This document shows positions 55,210 to 64,000 of a stretch of 64,000 nucleotides of DNA, one piece after another. The stretch lies in assembly GCF_020524355.2 (NCBI RefSeq), contig NZ_CP129019.1, positions 1,860,001-1,924,000 on the forward strand, in the 5' to 3' direction. The notes under the pieces were generated by a model. That model did not search any database and was not told the DNA's origin. It saw only the letters and a program-made list of their open reading frames with translations. Both the position numbers and the translations under genes were made by a program. The stretch comes from Mesobacillus subterraneus (lineage in GTDB: Bacteria > Bacillota > Bacilli > Bacillales > Cytobacillaceae). How positions within the stretch are numbered: the stretch's first letter is position 1; the number at the start of each line of letters is the position of its first letter.

Positions 55210-56888
55210 TTACCTCACCTGTTTTTCAGCCTTTTCTCGTTCTTCCTCCTGTAATTTCCGCCATAGAATCTTCCCGCTGCTTGTCATTGGGAACTGTGTC
55301 CTGAATTCGACTTCACGAGGATATTTGTAGGCTGCCATATGCTGTTTCGACCACTCGATTATTTCATCTTCACTTACTTTTCCATCGTATCCGTCATTTA
55401 GTATGACGAAGGCCTTTACGGATTCACCTCTTCTTGGATCTGGAATACCGACAACCACCGCCTGCTGTATCGCCGGATGCTTGTAAAGATAGGATTCGAC
55501 TTCTGTAGGCCACACCTTATAACCGGAGGCATTGATCATTCTTTTGACTCGGTCGACCATAAAGTAGTATCCTTCCTCATCGAAGCGGCCAATGTCCCCT
55601 GTCCTGAAAAACTTCTTGCCGTCAATGTCAATGAATGAATTTCTGTTTTCATCATCCCTGTTATAATAGCCAACCATCACCTGCGGGCCATTGACGACGA
55701 TTTCACCTATCTCACCCGAACCAAGTTCTTTTTCAGTTGACGGTTCAATAATCCTTGCATCGACATCAAAAGACGGGATGCCAAGGCACTGCATTTTTGG
55801 TCTGTCAGGCGGATTGAAGTGTGTCTGGGCAATTGTTTCTGAAAGTCCATACCCTTCCACAAATCTAAGGCCAGTAAGTTTGTATAATTTTTCTCCAACA
55901 GCCTCCGGAAGCGCCGCACCGCCGCCTGAGATTGAGGTTAACGTGGCGATATCCTCTTGTTTCAGTTTTGAATTTGCAAGGAAGTCCACAATCATCGTTG
56001 CAATCGCTACCCAATGTGTACATCCTTGCGATTTGATCAACTCAACCGCTGCTTCGCGGTTCCACCTTGTCATCAGGACCATCGTACTTCCGGAATAGAT
56101 TGGCATATGCATGCTGTGGACCATTCCCGTAACATGAAATAATGGCAATGTGGTTAAATGAACGGCACTAGTGGTAGAGCTCGACCAGTGATACGCGCCG
56201 ATTGTATTCGCCTGAACAGTGCGGTTCGTATGCATACAGCCTTTTGCAGGCCAGTAGTTCCAGAAGTATAAGGAAGCACAACCAGGTCATCTGCCTGGGT
56301 AGTATGAGCACCTGGTTCATACTGAGATGCTATAGCTTCCTTCCAGTGGAAGTGACCTGGCTGCTCGTAAACCTTTCTTGCTGCTTCAACTTCGGGCGGC
56401 ACTATGCCGTTGAATTCGTTCCCTTTATAATCAGAATAAGCAGCAACTACGACATTATTTAATGGAGTCGTTCCTACGAGCGGCTCGACCTTGTCGTACA
56501 GCTCCTTGCCAACAAGCGCGGAAATGATTCCACAATCCTTGATATAAAAGCTTAGCTCATCTGCAGTCAGCATTGGATTGATTGGCACAACGACTGCATC
56601 AGCCCTTAAAATGGCATAGAATCCTAACACGAACTGTGGTGAATTTTGCATGAACAACAATACTCTTTCCCCTTTGGCAACACCCAGTTTTTGCTGGAGG
56701 AAACCAGCGAGATCGTTGACCTCTCGATCAAGCTCCCTGTAGGAAATTTCATTTCCGTAATAAGAGATTGCGCTCTGGTCTGGATAACGTGCTGCACTGA
56801 CTTTTAAATTTTCATAGAGTGATGTATCGGGTAATTTAAGTGATTTAGAGATTTTCGGCCAATGGTCAAAATGAAGATTAGGCATCAT
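55210..56888 (-). CDS. AMP-forming acyl-CoA synthetase, frameshifted
   Basis: About 560 residues of an ANL-superfamily acyl-CoA ligase (long-chain or medium-chain). Motifs: YTSGTTGLQK (the P-loop-like A3), GYGLSE, YYNRDDENRNSF, RTGDIGRFDEEGYYF and a C-terminal domain with SSGKILWRKL (catalytic lysine). One G is missing near 56240: AAAAGGCTGTATG needs GGG, giving GLQKGCMHTNRTVQA. It activates a free acid to its CoA ester, the entry step of the block. In levulinate pathways LvaE does this job. Confidence 0.85.
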
Positions 56889-56905
56889 GCATTCCTCCTT
56901 AGTAT

Positions 56906-57859
56906 TTACTCAACAGGTTTAAGAGAACTTCTGTTCTTGAAAGCTTCTGCAGCGTCCTTTATTGCTTTCTTCCCGTCCGGAAGAAATTCGGTCATTCCGA
57001 GGAAACCGTGGAGCATTCCAGGGACGCATACATATTCCGTATCCACTCCAGCATTTTTCAGTTTCATGGCAAAATGCTCGCCGCCATCGCTTAAAGGATC
57101 AAGTTCTGCGGTCATGATACATGTTGGAGGAAGCTGGGCAGTGATATCATCAGGAATCAGCATCGGTGCGGCCAGAGGATTTTGGGTATCTTCAGGTGAG
57201 TTCAGGTATTGTTCACGGAACCAGTTCATAGTAGACTTCGTTAAATAGTAGCCTTCGCCGTATTTTTCGTAGGATGGAGTATATTCAAAACCTGTAGACG
57301 GGTAAAACAGCATTTGGTAAGCAATCGATGGTGTCTGACTCTCGACTTCAAGATAACTGACAACAGCCGCAAGATTCCCTCCTGCGCTATCGCCTGCCAC
57401 TGCGATAAAGGTTTCATCGATATTCAGCTCAGCAGCGTTTTCAAACACCCATTTAGCAGCTAGATAGGCATCTTCTACTGCAACCGGGAACTTGCTTTCT
57501 GGTGCGAGACTATAATCCACTGAAATTACTATACATTTAGCCTCGTTAGACATTGTGTGGCAAAGGGCGTCATGTGTTTCGATATTTCCAATCACCCACC
57601 CGCCTCCATGGTAATAAACAATGGCTGGCAGCTGTGACTCTCCAATTTCTTCAGGTGTATAAATCCTGATATCGATTTCTTCGTTAAAGCCTCTTATTTT
57701 CTGGTCTTCCGTTATTGCGAGTTTTTCGGCTTTGCTCATTAATTTTGAAGATTGTTCATATCCCTTTCTGGCTTCCTCTAATGGAAGCTTTTCCAGTGGC
57801 GGAACTGGGTTATTGGCAAATGCTTGAAGCAGCGCTTTCACTTCTGATTTCAATGGCAT
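56906..57859 (-). CDS. Alpha/beta hydrolase, HSL-type esterase/lipase
   Basis: A 317-residue carboxylesterase of the hormone-sensitive-lipase/Aes family. The oxyanion motif YYHGGGWVIG, the nucleophile GDSAGGNLAA, an acid in ELDPLSDGG and the histidine in GMLHGFLG are present. It would release an acid (substrate for the next gene) from an ester. ATG 57859 has GGGAG 5 bases upstream; the GTG two codons earlier overlaps the site. A cre-like site lies just upstream. Confidence 0.85.
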   Translation of the reverse strand: MPLKSEVKALLQAFANNPVPPLEKLPLEEARKGYEQSSKLMSKAEKLAITEDQKIRGFNEEIDIRIYTPEEIGESQLPAIVYYHGGGWVIGNIETHDALCHTMSNEAKCIVISVDYSLAPESKFPVAVEDAYLAAKWVFENAAELNIDETFIAVAGDSAGGNLAAVVSYLEVESQTPSIAYQMLFYPSTGFEYTPSYEKYGEGYYLTKSTMNWFREQYLNSPEDTQNPLAAPMLIPDDITAQLPPTCIMTAELDPLSDGGEHFAMKLKNAGVDTEYVCVPGMLHGFLGMTEFLPDGKKAIKDAAEAFKNRSSLKPVE

Positions 57860-57875
57860 AATCACTCCCTCTTTT

Positions 57876-57891
57876 ATGTAAACGCTGTCAT
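57876..57891. promoter_or_regulatory. Candidate cre (CcpA) site before the esterase
   Basis: ATGTAAACGCTGTCAT matches WTGNNARCGNWWWCAW at 15 of 16 positions, immediately upstream of the esterase-ligase-LIV genes. Confidence 0.5.
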
Positions 57892-57892
57892 T

Positions 57893-58624
57893 TTATACGG
57901 CAATGATTCTTTTTTTATCTAAAAGCATAGGAACCTTATAAAATATATTTTGTTGGGAAACAAATTCAATTTCCTTTTCAAATCCATGTTTGTTGAGCAT
58001 TCGGCTGACTCGGGAAGCTTTTAAAATATCATCACTATTTTGATTGTGTGCATGGTAGAAACTATGTGCAGCATAAGCTGAATCGGTTAGCAAAAGCTCA
58101 TCGCCATATTGCTTGATAAGGCAGTCAATAAAGCATCCAGCTCCTTGGAAATCTTCTACATTAAACTCATTTGAGGACCCCGAGCAGACGACCACGATCG
58201 TCTCTTCTTGATAATCTTTTAAAATATGATTGGCAACTGCCTCGCAGTTCATCAGGGACGCTGCATAAACCGCATTCGCTTCGGCAGAATTTTTAAGTGC
58301 GACAGTTCCGTTAGTGGTAGACAGGATGACGGACTTCCCCTTAATTTTTTCTTTAAGCTCCAGCGGATTGGGTGAGAGAAAGCCATCAATTGTTTTTCCC
58401 TGATACTCTCCGACGAGTATGAAACTGTCTTTTTCCCTTAAAGCAGCTTCTTGTTCGGCTGCCTTCCCATCCAGGACCGGAATCACTTCTTTGGCACCAA
58501 ACTCCAGTGCTGACGCGATCGTGGATGTGGCCAGCAGAACATCGAAAACAACAGCGATTTTGTTGTCAGCCATTTTACGTTTATCGATGTCCTCCTTTTT
58601 TAGCAAAAGGTGAACTTTCATCAT
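57893..58624 (-). CDS. ComB-like 2-phosphosulfolactate phosphatase family protein
   Basis: A 243-residue ComB-family phosphatase. The N-terminal FDVLLATSTIASALEFGAKEVIPV is the family stretch (more usually DVLRATST), then VGEYQGKTIDGFLSPNPLE, STTNGTVAL and FQGAGCFIDCL. Known ComB removes phosphate from 2-phosphosulfolactate and other 2-phospho-hydroxyacids. Here it sits 3 bases after a kinase of hydroxyacyl-CoA type, which hints at a phosphorylated hydroxyacid as substrate. No coenzyme M gene is nearby. Confidence 0.78.
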   Translation of the reverse strand: MMKVHLLLKKEDIDKRKMADNKIAVVFDVLLATSTIASALEFGAKEVIPVLDGKAAEQEAALREKDSFILVGEYQGKTIDGFLSPNPLELKEKIKGKSVILSTTNGTVALKNSAEANAVYAASLMNCEAVANHILKDYQEETIVVVCSGSSNEFNVEDFQGAGCFIDCLIKQYGDELLLTDSAYAAHSFYHAHNQNSDDILKASRVSRMLNKHGFEKEIEFVSQQNIFYKVPMLLDKKRIIAV

Positions 58625-58627
58625 CCT

Positions 58628-59695
58628 TCAGCCCTTTCTGTCATTTTTTTCTGCTGTGTAAAGCGCATATTGGATCAGGCTGCTGACAAACGCATCAAGC
58701 TGCGCAAACCGTGGATCCTTTGTCTGTCCCTTTTTCCATCTGTAATAGATTTGCTGGCAAATGACAGCAAGCTTGAAATAAGCAAAGGTTTGATAAAAGT
58801 TCATGTTAGCCAAATCCCTGCCGCTTTTCCTCGCGTAATCCTCCATAAATTCATCACGAGTCATAAAACCCGATTTTACCGTGACCGGCGGCTTCCCCAT
58901 TCCTTTTTTCAAAAGATCGGAGTCGTCTGGTTCAATCCAATAGCTCATCGCTACACCCAAGTCGGCAAGAGGATCACCTACAGTAGTCATCTCCCAGTCG
59001 AATAGCCCGACCATTTCTGTCATTTCCTCATTGAACATGGCATTGTTCAGTTTGTAATCATAATGGATGATTGATGGCGATTCAGATTCAGACACATTCT
59101 TCAGCATCCATTGCTTTAATTGCTCAACGCCTTGAACGATATCCGTTTCAGCCCGCTCATACCGGCGAATCCAGCCTAAGACCTGCCTTCCCATGAAGCC
59201 ATCGGGTTTTGTCATTTCTGTAAGCTTTGTTTTTGTATAGTCAATGCTGTGCAACTCAACAAGATGGTTGACCATCGTTTCTGACAATGACCTGCAAATC
59301 TCTCTGCTTGGCGTAATGCCTGCAGGGAATTCAGTGTCAAGGACAATGCCACGCTTTCTTTCCATTACAAAAAACGGACTGCCTATGACACTTTCATCTG
59401 CAAACAAATATGGTTTTGGAGCAGCCCTGAAATGAGGGCTGATCTCTTTGAGGATTTTATATTCCCTTTCCATATCATGCGCTTTTGGCGCAACAGGACC
59501 GAGCGGGGGACGCCTTAAGACCGCCTCCCAGTCACCCATCTTCAGCTGATAGGTTAGATTAGATTTTCCAAAGCTGAATTGCTCGATCGACAAGTGTTCT
59601 TCAGGAAGGTTCGATAAGTGCTCCCGTAAGTAGTTTTCGATCGCACTAGTAGCAAGTTCTTCCCCTTGTCTGATTGGAATCGTATCAGCCGCCAT
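58628..59695 (-). CDS. APH-like phosphotransferase (LvaA/ACAD10-kinase type)
   Basis: A 355-residue kinase-fold protein of the aminoglycoside phosphotransferase superfamily. An N-lobe with GKSNLTYQLKMGDWEAVLRR (nucleotide loop and lysine region) precedes the catalytic HYDYKLNNAMF (H-x-D-x4-N) and the metal motif LFDWEMTTVGDPLADLG. It is the type linked to acyl-CoA dehydrogenases in ACAD10/11 and in Pseudomonas LvaA, where it phosphorylates 4-hydroxyacyl-CoA. The start at 59695 has AAAGGAG 8 bases upstream; the frame extends 11 codons further. True resistance genes are not expected in this context. Confidence 0.82.
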   Translation of the reverse strand: MAADTIPIRQGEELATSAIENYLREHLSNLPEEHLSIEQFSFGKSNLTYQLKMGDWEAVLRRPPLGPVAPKAHDMEREYKILKEISPHFRAAPKPYLFADESVIGSPFFVMERKRGIVLDTEFPAGITPSREICRSLSETMVNHLVELHSIDYTKTKLTEMTKPDGFMGRQVLGWIRRYERAETDIVQGVEQLKQWMLKNVSESESPSIIHYDYKLNNAMFNEEMTEMVGLFDWEMTTVGDPLADLGVAMSYWIEPDDSDLLKKGMGKPPVTVKSGFMTRDEFMEDYARKSGRDLANMNFYQTFAYFKLAVICQQIYYRWKKGQTKDPRFAQLDAFVSSLIQYALYTAEKNDRKG

Positions 59696-59724
59696 TCGTA
59701 CCACTCCTTCTTTAGGTGAATTTT

Positions 59725-60893
59725 TCATTCTCGCTCAATGATTGTGGCGATTCCCTGTCCGCCGCCGATGCAAGCAGTGATCAGCGCGTACCGTCCGCCT
59801 CTTCGCTCAAGCTCGTAAACAGCTTTCGTTATCAGGATCGCTCCGGTTGCTCCCAATGGATGCCCATGAGCAATCGCCCCTCCGTTTACATTGACCTTTG
59901 TTTTATCCATGTTTAGCTCTCTGTCACAAGCAATGACCTGTGCAGCAAATGCTTCGTTTATCTCGATGATGTCCATGTCATCGAGGGTCAGACCGGATTT
60001 CTCAAGTACTTTCTTTACTGCTGGTACTGGACCAATACCCATGATATTTGGGTCCACCCCTGCTAATGCCTGCTCCCTTACTACCGCCAATGGTTTCACA
60101 CCTAATTCTTGCGCTTTCTCCCTTGACATCACTATCAGAGCTGCCGCGGCATCATCAGGCCCGAACTGCTTCCAGCTGTTACCGTCCCACCCTGTAAAAA
60201 GGCCGGCTTTAGCGTGGAAAGTGCTTCATTAGACGTTTGCGGCCGCGGATGCTCATCCTTATTAAAAATGACTGGTGCACCTTTCCGGACAGGTATCTTA
60301 ATCGGGACAATTTGTTCGTCAAATCGGCCTTCACCCATTGCTGCAGCCATTTTTTGCTGACTTGCCAGTGCGAACTCATCCTGCTCTTCCCTGCTGATTG
60401 AATACTTTGTTGCTAGATTTTCCGCTGTGATGCCCATTGGCGGATCACCGATTTCTTTTGGTGACAGCTGGGACTTCCGAAAGCTTGGCGGCACAGGACT
60501 GTAAGCTCTTTCCGGCTTATCCATTAAATAAGGCGCCCTGCTCATGCTTTCAACCCCGCCGGCAACATAGACATCACCCATCCCCGCCTTGATTGCCTGG
60601 GCCGCAAGATTGACTGCATTAATTCCTAATCCGCACTGGCGATCAATCGTCAGGCCTGGCAATTCAAGTGAAAGTCCTGTTTCGAGGGCTGTCAGCCTGG
60701 CAATGTTACCGCCGCCGCTTATGACATTTCCCATAATGACATCATCAATCATTACTGGCGTGACATTCGTCCTTTTGACCGCTTCCTTTATTACTTCTGC
60801 TCCAAACACATGGGCAGGAACAGAAGCAAGTGCTCCGCCATGCCTTCCGATTGCTGTCCTTACCGCAGATACAATGACTGCATCTCTATTCAT
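59725..60893 (-). CDS. Thiolase (acetyl-CoA acyltransferase), frameshifted
   Basis: About 389 residues. The N-terminal half has [20 protein letters not shown] and the nucleophile cysteine in [12 protein letters not shown]; the second half has [28 protein letters not shown] and the second cysteine in CIGGGQG. One A is missing near 60156: CTGATGATGCC should be CTGAATGATGCC, giving [15 protein letters not shown]. It cleaves a 3-ketoacyl-CoA to acetyl- (or propionyl-)CoA, the last step of beta-oxidation. The start follows AAAGGGG; it is 17 bases from the SDR gene. Confidence 0.85.
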
Positions 60894-60910
60894 GGCAGCT
60901 GCCCCCTTTT

Positions 60911-61684
60911 CTAAAGCACATGTGTACCGCCATCGACAATGACCACATCACCTGTAATGTAATCTGACGCAGATGCTGCGAGGAATACTGCTACACCTTT
61001 AAGGTCGCTGTCAGATCCAAATTTACGCAGCGGAGTTCCCTTAAGAATTGCATCGCCGCCTTTTTCAAGCAGCCCTTTTGACATCTTTGTAGGAAAGAAT
61101 CCAGGTGCGATTGCATTAACATAAATGCCGCGAGGTCCCCATTTTACTGCTAAGTCTTTTGTAAAAGTAATGACAGCACCCTTGCTGGCGTTATATCCGA
61201 TTGCATCCATCACCTTTGGGTTGGAACCCTTCAGCCCAGCGACGGAAGCGATATTGATGATTTTGCCTGACCCTTGCTCAAGCATGACTTTGCCGGCTGT
61301 CTGTGACATCAAGAATGTACCAGTCACATTGACATTCAAGACTTTTTGCCATGCTTCAAGCGGCATTTCTTCAGCAGGCGCTCCCCAGGAAGCACCGCTG
61401 TTATTGACAAGGATATCGATCCGGCCGAATCTCTCAACGGTTTGTTCTACTACGTTTTTTACATCTTCTGGGCTGGTGATGTCACATTTCAGCGCCAGCG
61501 ATTCCACACCGATTTCCTTCAGCTTCTCGCTGACTTCCTCACAGGCTTCGACTCGTCGTGAACAAACGACCACATTGGCCCCTGCTTCTGCAAAACCAAT
61601 AGCGATTTGTTCTCCAAGGCCTCGGCCACCGCCTGTGACAATGGCAACTTTTCCTTTAAGTGAAAATAGTTCTGATACATGCAT
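60911..61684 (-). CDS. Short-chain dehydrogenase/reductase
   Basis: A 257-residue SDR oxidoreductase. The NAD(P) motif is [13 protein letters not shown] (about 16-28), the NNSGAS stretch follows, and the catalytic YNASK is at about 155-159. It probably oxidises a hydroxyacyl-CoA to the ketoacyl-CoA used by the adjoining thiolase, as LvaD does in the levulinate route. The ATG has AAGGAGG upstream, which overlaps the end of the preceding dehydrogenase gene. Confidence 0.87.
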   Translation of the reverse strand: MHVSELFSLKGKVAIVTGGGRGLGEQIAIGFAEAGANVVVCSRRVEACEEVSEKLKEIGVESLALKCDITSPEDVKNVVEQTVERFGRIDILVNNSGASWGAPAEEMPLEAWQKVLNVNVTGTFLMSQTAGKVMLEQGSGKIINIASVAGLKGSNPKVMDAIGYNASKGAVITFTKDLAVKWGPRGIYVNAIAPGFFPTKMSKGLLEKGGDAILKGTPLRKFGSDSDLKGVAVFLAASASDYITGDVVIVDGGTHVL

Positions 61685-61697
61685 TGATGAATCCTCC

Positions 61698-62902
61698 TTA
61701 CATATATTTTTTCAGTTCGTCTTGCAATCGCTCGTTTGTGTACCTCATCTGGCCCATCCGCCAATCTTAATGTCCTGATATTCGCCCATGCCGCTGCGAG
61801 CGTAAAGTCGTCACTTACACCTGCAGCGCCGAAAGCCTGAATCGCCCTGTCGATGATTTTGAGTGCCATATTAGGTGCAACCACTTTGATCATCGCAATC
61901 TCTGCTTTGGCTTCTTTGTTCCCGACTGTATCCATCATGTAGGCTGCCTTTAGTGTCAGGAGTCTCGCCTGTTCGATATCGATTCTTGCTTCTGCGATCC
62001 ACTCCTGGATGACACCTTGGTCGGCGAGTTTTTTACCGAATGCGGTTCTTTGGAGAACCCGTTTTGACATCTCTTCAAGAGCTCTTTCAGCCGCTCCGAT
62101 CGTTCTCATGCAATGATGTATTCTCCCGGGCCCAAGACGCCCTTGAGCAATGGCAAAGCCTTTTCCTTCCCCCCCATAGCATATTGGAAGCAGGCACTCT
62201 CACATTCTTGTATTCTATTTCGGCGTGTCCATGAGGCGCATGGTCGTACCCGAAGACTGGAAGAATTCTCTTGATCGTTACACCAGGTGAATCGAGTGGA
62301 ACAAGAATCATCGATTGCTGCTCATGCTTTGGAGCTTCAGGGTCATTTTTACCCATCACAATCGCAATCTTACAGCGCGGATCTCCAGCACCAGATGACC
62401 ACCACTTCGTTCCGTTTATGACATACTTATCACCATCACGGACAATGCTAGACTGAATATTTGTTGCGTCAGAGGAAGCGACGTCAGGCTCTGTCATCGA
62501 GAAGCAGGACCTGATCTCGCCGTCCAGCAGCGGTTTCAGCCATTGTTCCTTATGGTCTTCAGTTCCATAACGGACTAGCACTTCCATATTACCGGTGTCG
62601 GGAGCGGCGCAGTTGAATACTTCTGGGGCGATACTTGACCTTCCCATGATTTCGCAAAGCGGTGCATATTCCAAGTTGGTGAGACCTTCACCGTATTCGC
62701 TCTCAGGTAAAAACAGATTCCAAAGCCCTTTTTCTTTTGCCTTTTCCTTTAGCTCCTCCATGATTGGCGGAACTTTGGAGAATGGATCATTTTTATCAAT
62801 TTGCTCGTTATAAAGCTTTTCATTTGGGTAGATATATTCATCCATAAATTCTGACAGTCTGGCCTGGTATTCCACGATCTTGTCTGTATGATTAAAATTC
62901 AT
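61698..62902 (-). CDS. ACAD10/11-type acyl-CoA dehydrogenase, two frameshifts
   Basis: About 401 residues. The N-terminal [20 protein letters not shown] and the segments [34 protein letters not shown] and [16 protein letters not shown] are the ACAD10/11 subfamily pattern rather than the classic AcdA type. Two indels: a G7 run (62169-62175) where G6 gives [20 protein letters not shown], and a shift near 61720-61730, after which the frame ends ELKKYM with TAA at 61698. In ACAD10/11 and LvaC this enzyme works with the kinase to remove a phosphorylated 4-hydroxyl. It has AGAGGTG before the ATG. Confidence 0.82.
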
Positions 62903-62930
62903 TTATTACACCTCTTTCTTATTGTTTCTG

Positions 62931-62950
62931 CATACTAACTAGTAGGTATG
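62931..62950. promoter_or_regulatory. Candidate TetR-type operator
   Basis: CATACTAACT-AGTAGGTATG is a 20-bp palindrome with 8 of 10 positions symmetric, between the two dehydrogenase genes. The shape is like operators of TetR regulators of acyl-CoA catabolism; the regulator is not in the window. Confidence 0.35.
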
Positions 62951-62958
62951 TCGATATC

Positions 62959-64000
62959 CTAATATTCTTTTTCCAGTTGTGCCGCTATGATATTTTTCTG
63001 GATTTCGGAGGTGCCCTCGTAAATCCTCGTAATTCGGGCATCCCTGAAAAATCTTTCAACAGGATAATCAGCTATATATCCGAGTCCGCCATGGATTTGC
63101 ACTGCTTTATCGGCGACCCTGTTGTATACCTCTGATCCATAAATCTTTAGCATGGCAGCTTCCTTGATGACCTTCTTGCCGGAGTCCACCATCAAGGCAA
63201 CACGGTATGTAAACGACCGGAGCGCTTCGATTTCAACCGCCATTTCCGCCAGCATATGGCTGACTGCCTGATGCTTGATAATTGGTTTCCCGAACTGGAT
63301 TCTTTCTTTGGCATAGACAACAGACATGTCGAGGAGCTTTTGGCAGGATCCCAAATTTCGCGCTGCAAGGCCTGCCCTTCCGTTGGCGAGTATTTTCAAG
63401 GCATTCACATAGCCCTGTCCTTCCACGCCAAGGACGTTTTCAACAGGTACTTCGCAATCCTCAAAAACCAGTTCGGCAGAGTGCGAACCCTTTAGACCCA
63501 TCTTCTTTTCCATTTTGCCAAGCTTGAAGCCAGGAAAGTTTTTCTCGATGATGAAGGAAGTGATTCCCTTTGCCCCTTTTTCAGAGTCTGTCACTGCCAT
63601 CACTGCGAAAACACTCGCATCTAATGCATTCGTTATATAGTGCTTCAAACCATTCAGCACATATTTATCGCCTGTTTTCACCGCTGTTGTTCTTAAATTT
63701 GCCGCATTCGAACCGGCATCAGGTCTGTGAGGGCAAAGGCACCGATTTTCTCTCCGCTGGCCATAGCAGGCAAATAGTTTTGCTTTTGCTGCTCATTGCC
63801 CATCTCGACAATTCCAACTGTGCCTATTCCGGTGTGGGCGCCAATCAAAGTCGTATAGCCATTATGCGTCTGGCCAATTTCCTCATACAGTGCACATTTC
63901 TCCACCATGCCGATTCCCAGTCCGCCGTATTTCTCCGGTATGCTTAATCCGAAAAGGCCCATCTCCCTGGAAAGCTGGATGATGTTTTCCGGAATTTTGT
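62959..64000 (-). CDS. Acyl-CoA dehydrogenase (AcdA/Bcd-type), 5' end beyond window, frameshifted
   Basis: At least 346 residues are visible; the frame is open to the window edge. FAD and substrate motifs are FGLSIPEKYGGLGIGM, GAFALTEPDAGSNA (after restoring one A near 63720-63723, where ACAGACC should be ACAGAACC) and the catalytic glutamate in YEGTSEIQ. It is a standard short/medium-chain acyl-CoA dehydrogenase, giving enoyl-CoA. It lies upstream of the palindrome and of the rest of the block on the same strand, so it may be in the same or a related transcript. Confidence 0.87.

Noticed and set aside
58628..59695. Aminoglycoside resistance kinase
   Set aside because: The fold is shared, but the genomic context and the LvaA/ACAD10-like pattern point to acyl-CoA metabolism.

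Overview
The window is a chromosomal segment of a low-GC, Gram-positive, Bacillus-like bacterium (Bacillaceae, probably near Mesobacillus/Bacillus). The evidence is strong AGGAGG-type ribosome binding sites, many U-tailed hairpin terminators, TTG/GTG starts, and a gene backbone that follows the Bacillus subtilis order yneP-yneQ-yneR ... plsY ... yneT ... parE-parC-alsT. Genes without a B. subtilis counterpart at this locus are interleaved with that backbone.

Layout. 1-6.4 kb: AAA-ATPase tail, yneP, yneQ, yneR, a CapA-family protein, a HesB-like gene with an in-frame TGA (possible selenocysteine) and a SECIS-like hairpin, an orphan soluble histidine kinase, an RsbR paralogue, and two inverted copies of a long intergenic repeat. 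6.4-21 kb: plsY, a phospholipase D-like protein, an NCS2 permease, yneT, glycerate kinase, helD, a secreted subtilase, and parEC behind a LexA-like box. 21-41.6 kb: two AGCS symporters, a staygreen-domain protein, a flavin reductase-like protein, an MFS transporter, a nucleoside hydrolase, a methyltransferase, a DAACS symporter behind a cre-like site, MscS, YebC-like, GH18, PhoD-like and patatin-like proteins, and a DDAH-family enzyme. 41.7-45.7 kb: a nitrogen block of FbpA-like peptide, TnrA, AmtB, a GlnD-type nucleotidyltransferase and a DnaQ-like exonuclease, with TnrA-type boxes before tnrA and amtB. 45.8-47.8 kb: a luciferase-like oxidoreductase and CoaW.

47.9-64 kb (minus strand) is a catabolic block: two acyl-CoA dehydrogenases, an SDR, a thiolase, an APH-like kinase, a ComB-like phosphatase, an esterase, an acyl-CoA ligase and a branched-chain-type (LIV) ABC transporter. 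A separate kinase next to an ACAD10/11-type dehydrogenase, an SDR and a ligase resembles the levulinate / 4-hydroxyacid pathway (LvaACDE; ACAD10/11). An AT-rich insertion of about 3.4 kb separates the LIV genes from a 5'-truncated substrate-binding-protein remnant.

Data caveat. At least fifteen genes carry a 1-2 base indel, often in a short homopolymer and including essential parE. This looks more like sequencing or assembly error than decay, so those genes are given as single loci with the break position. Two ORF pieces of one locus should be read as one protein.
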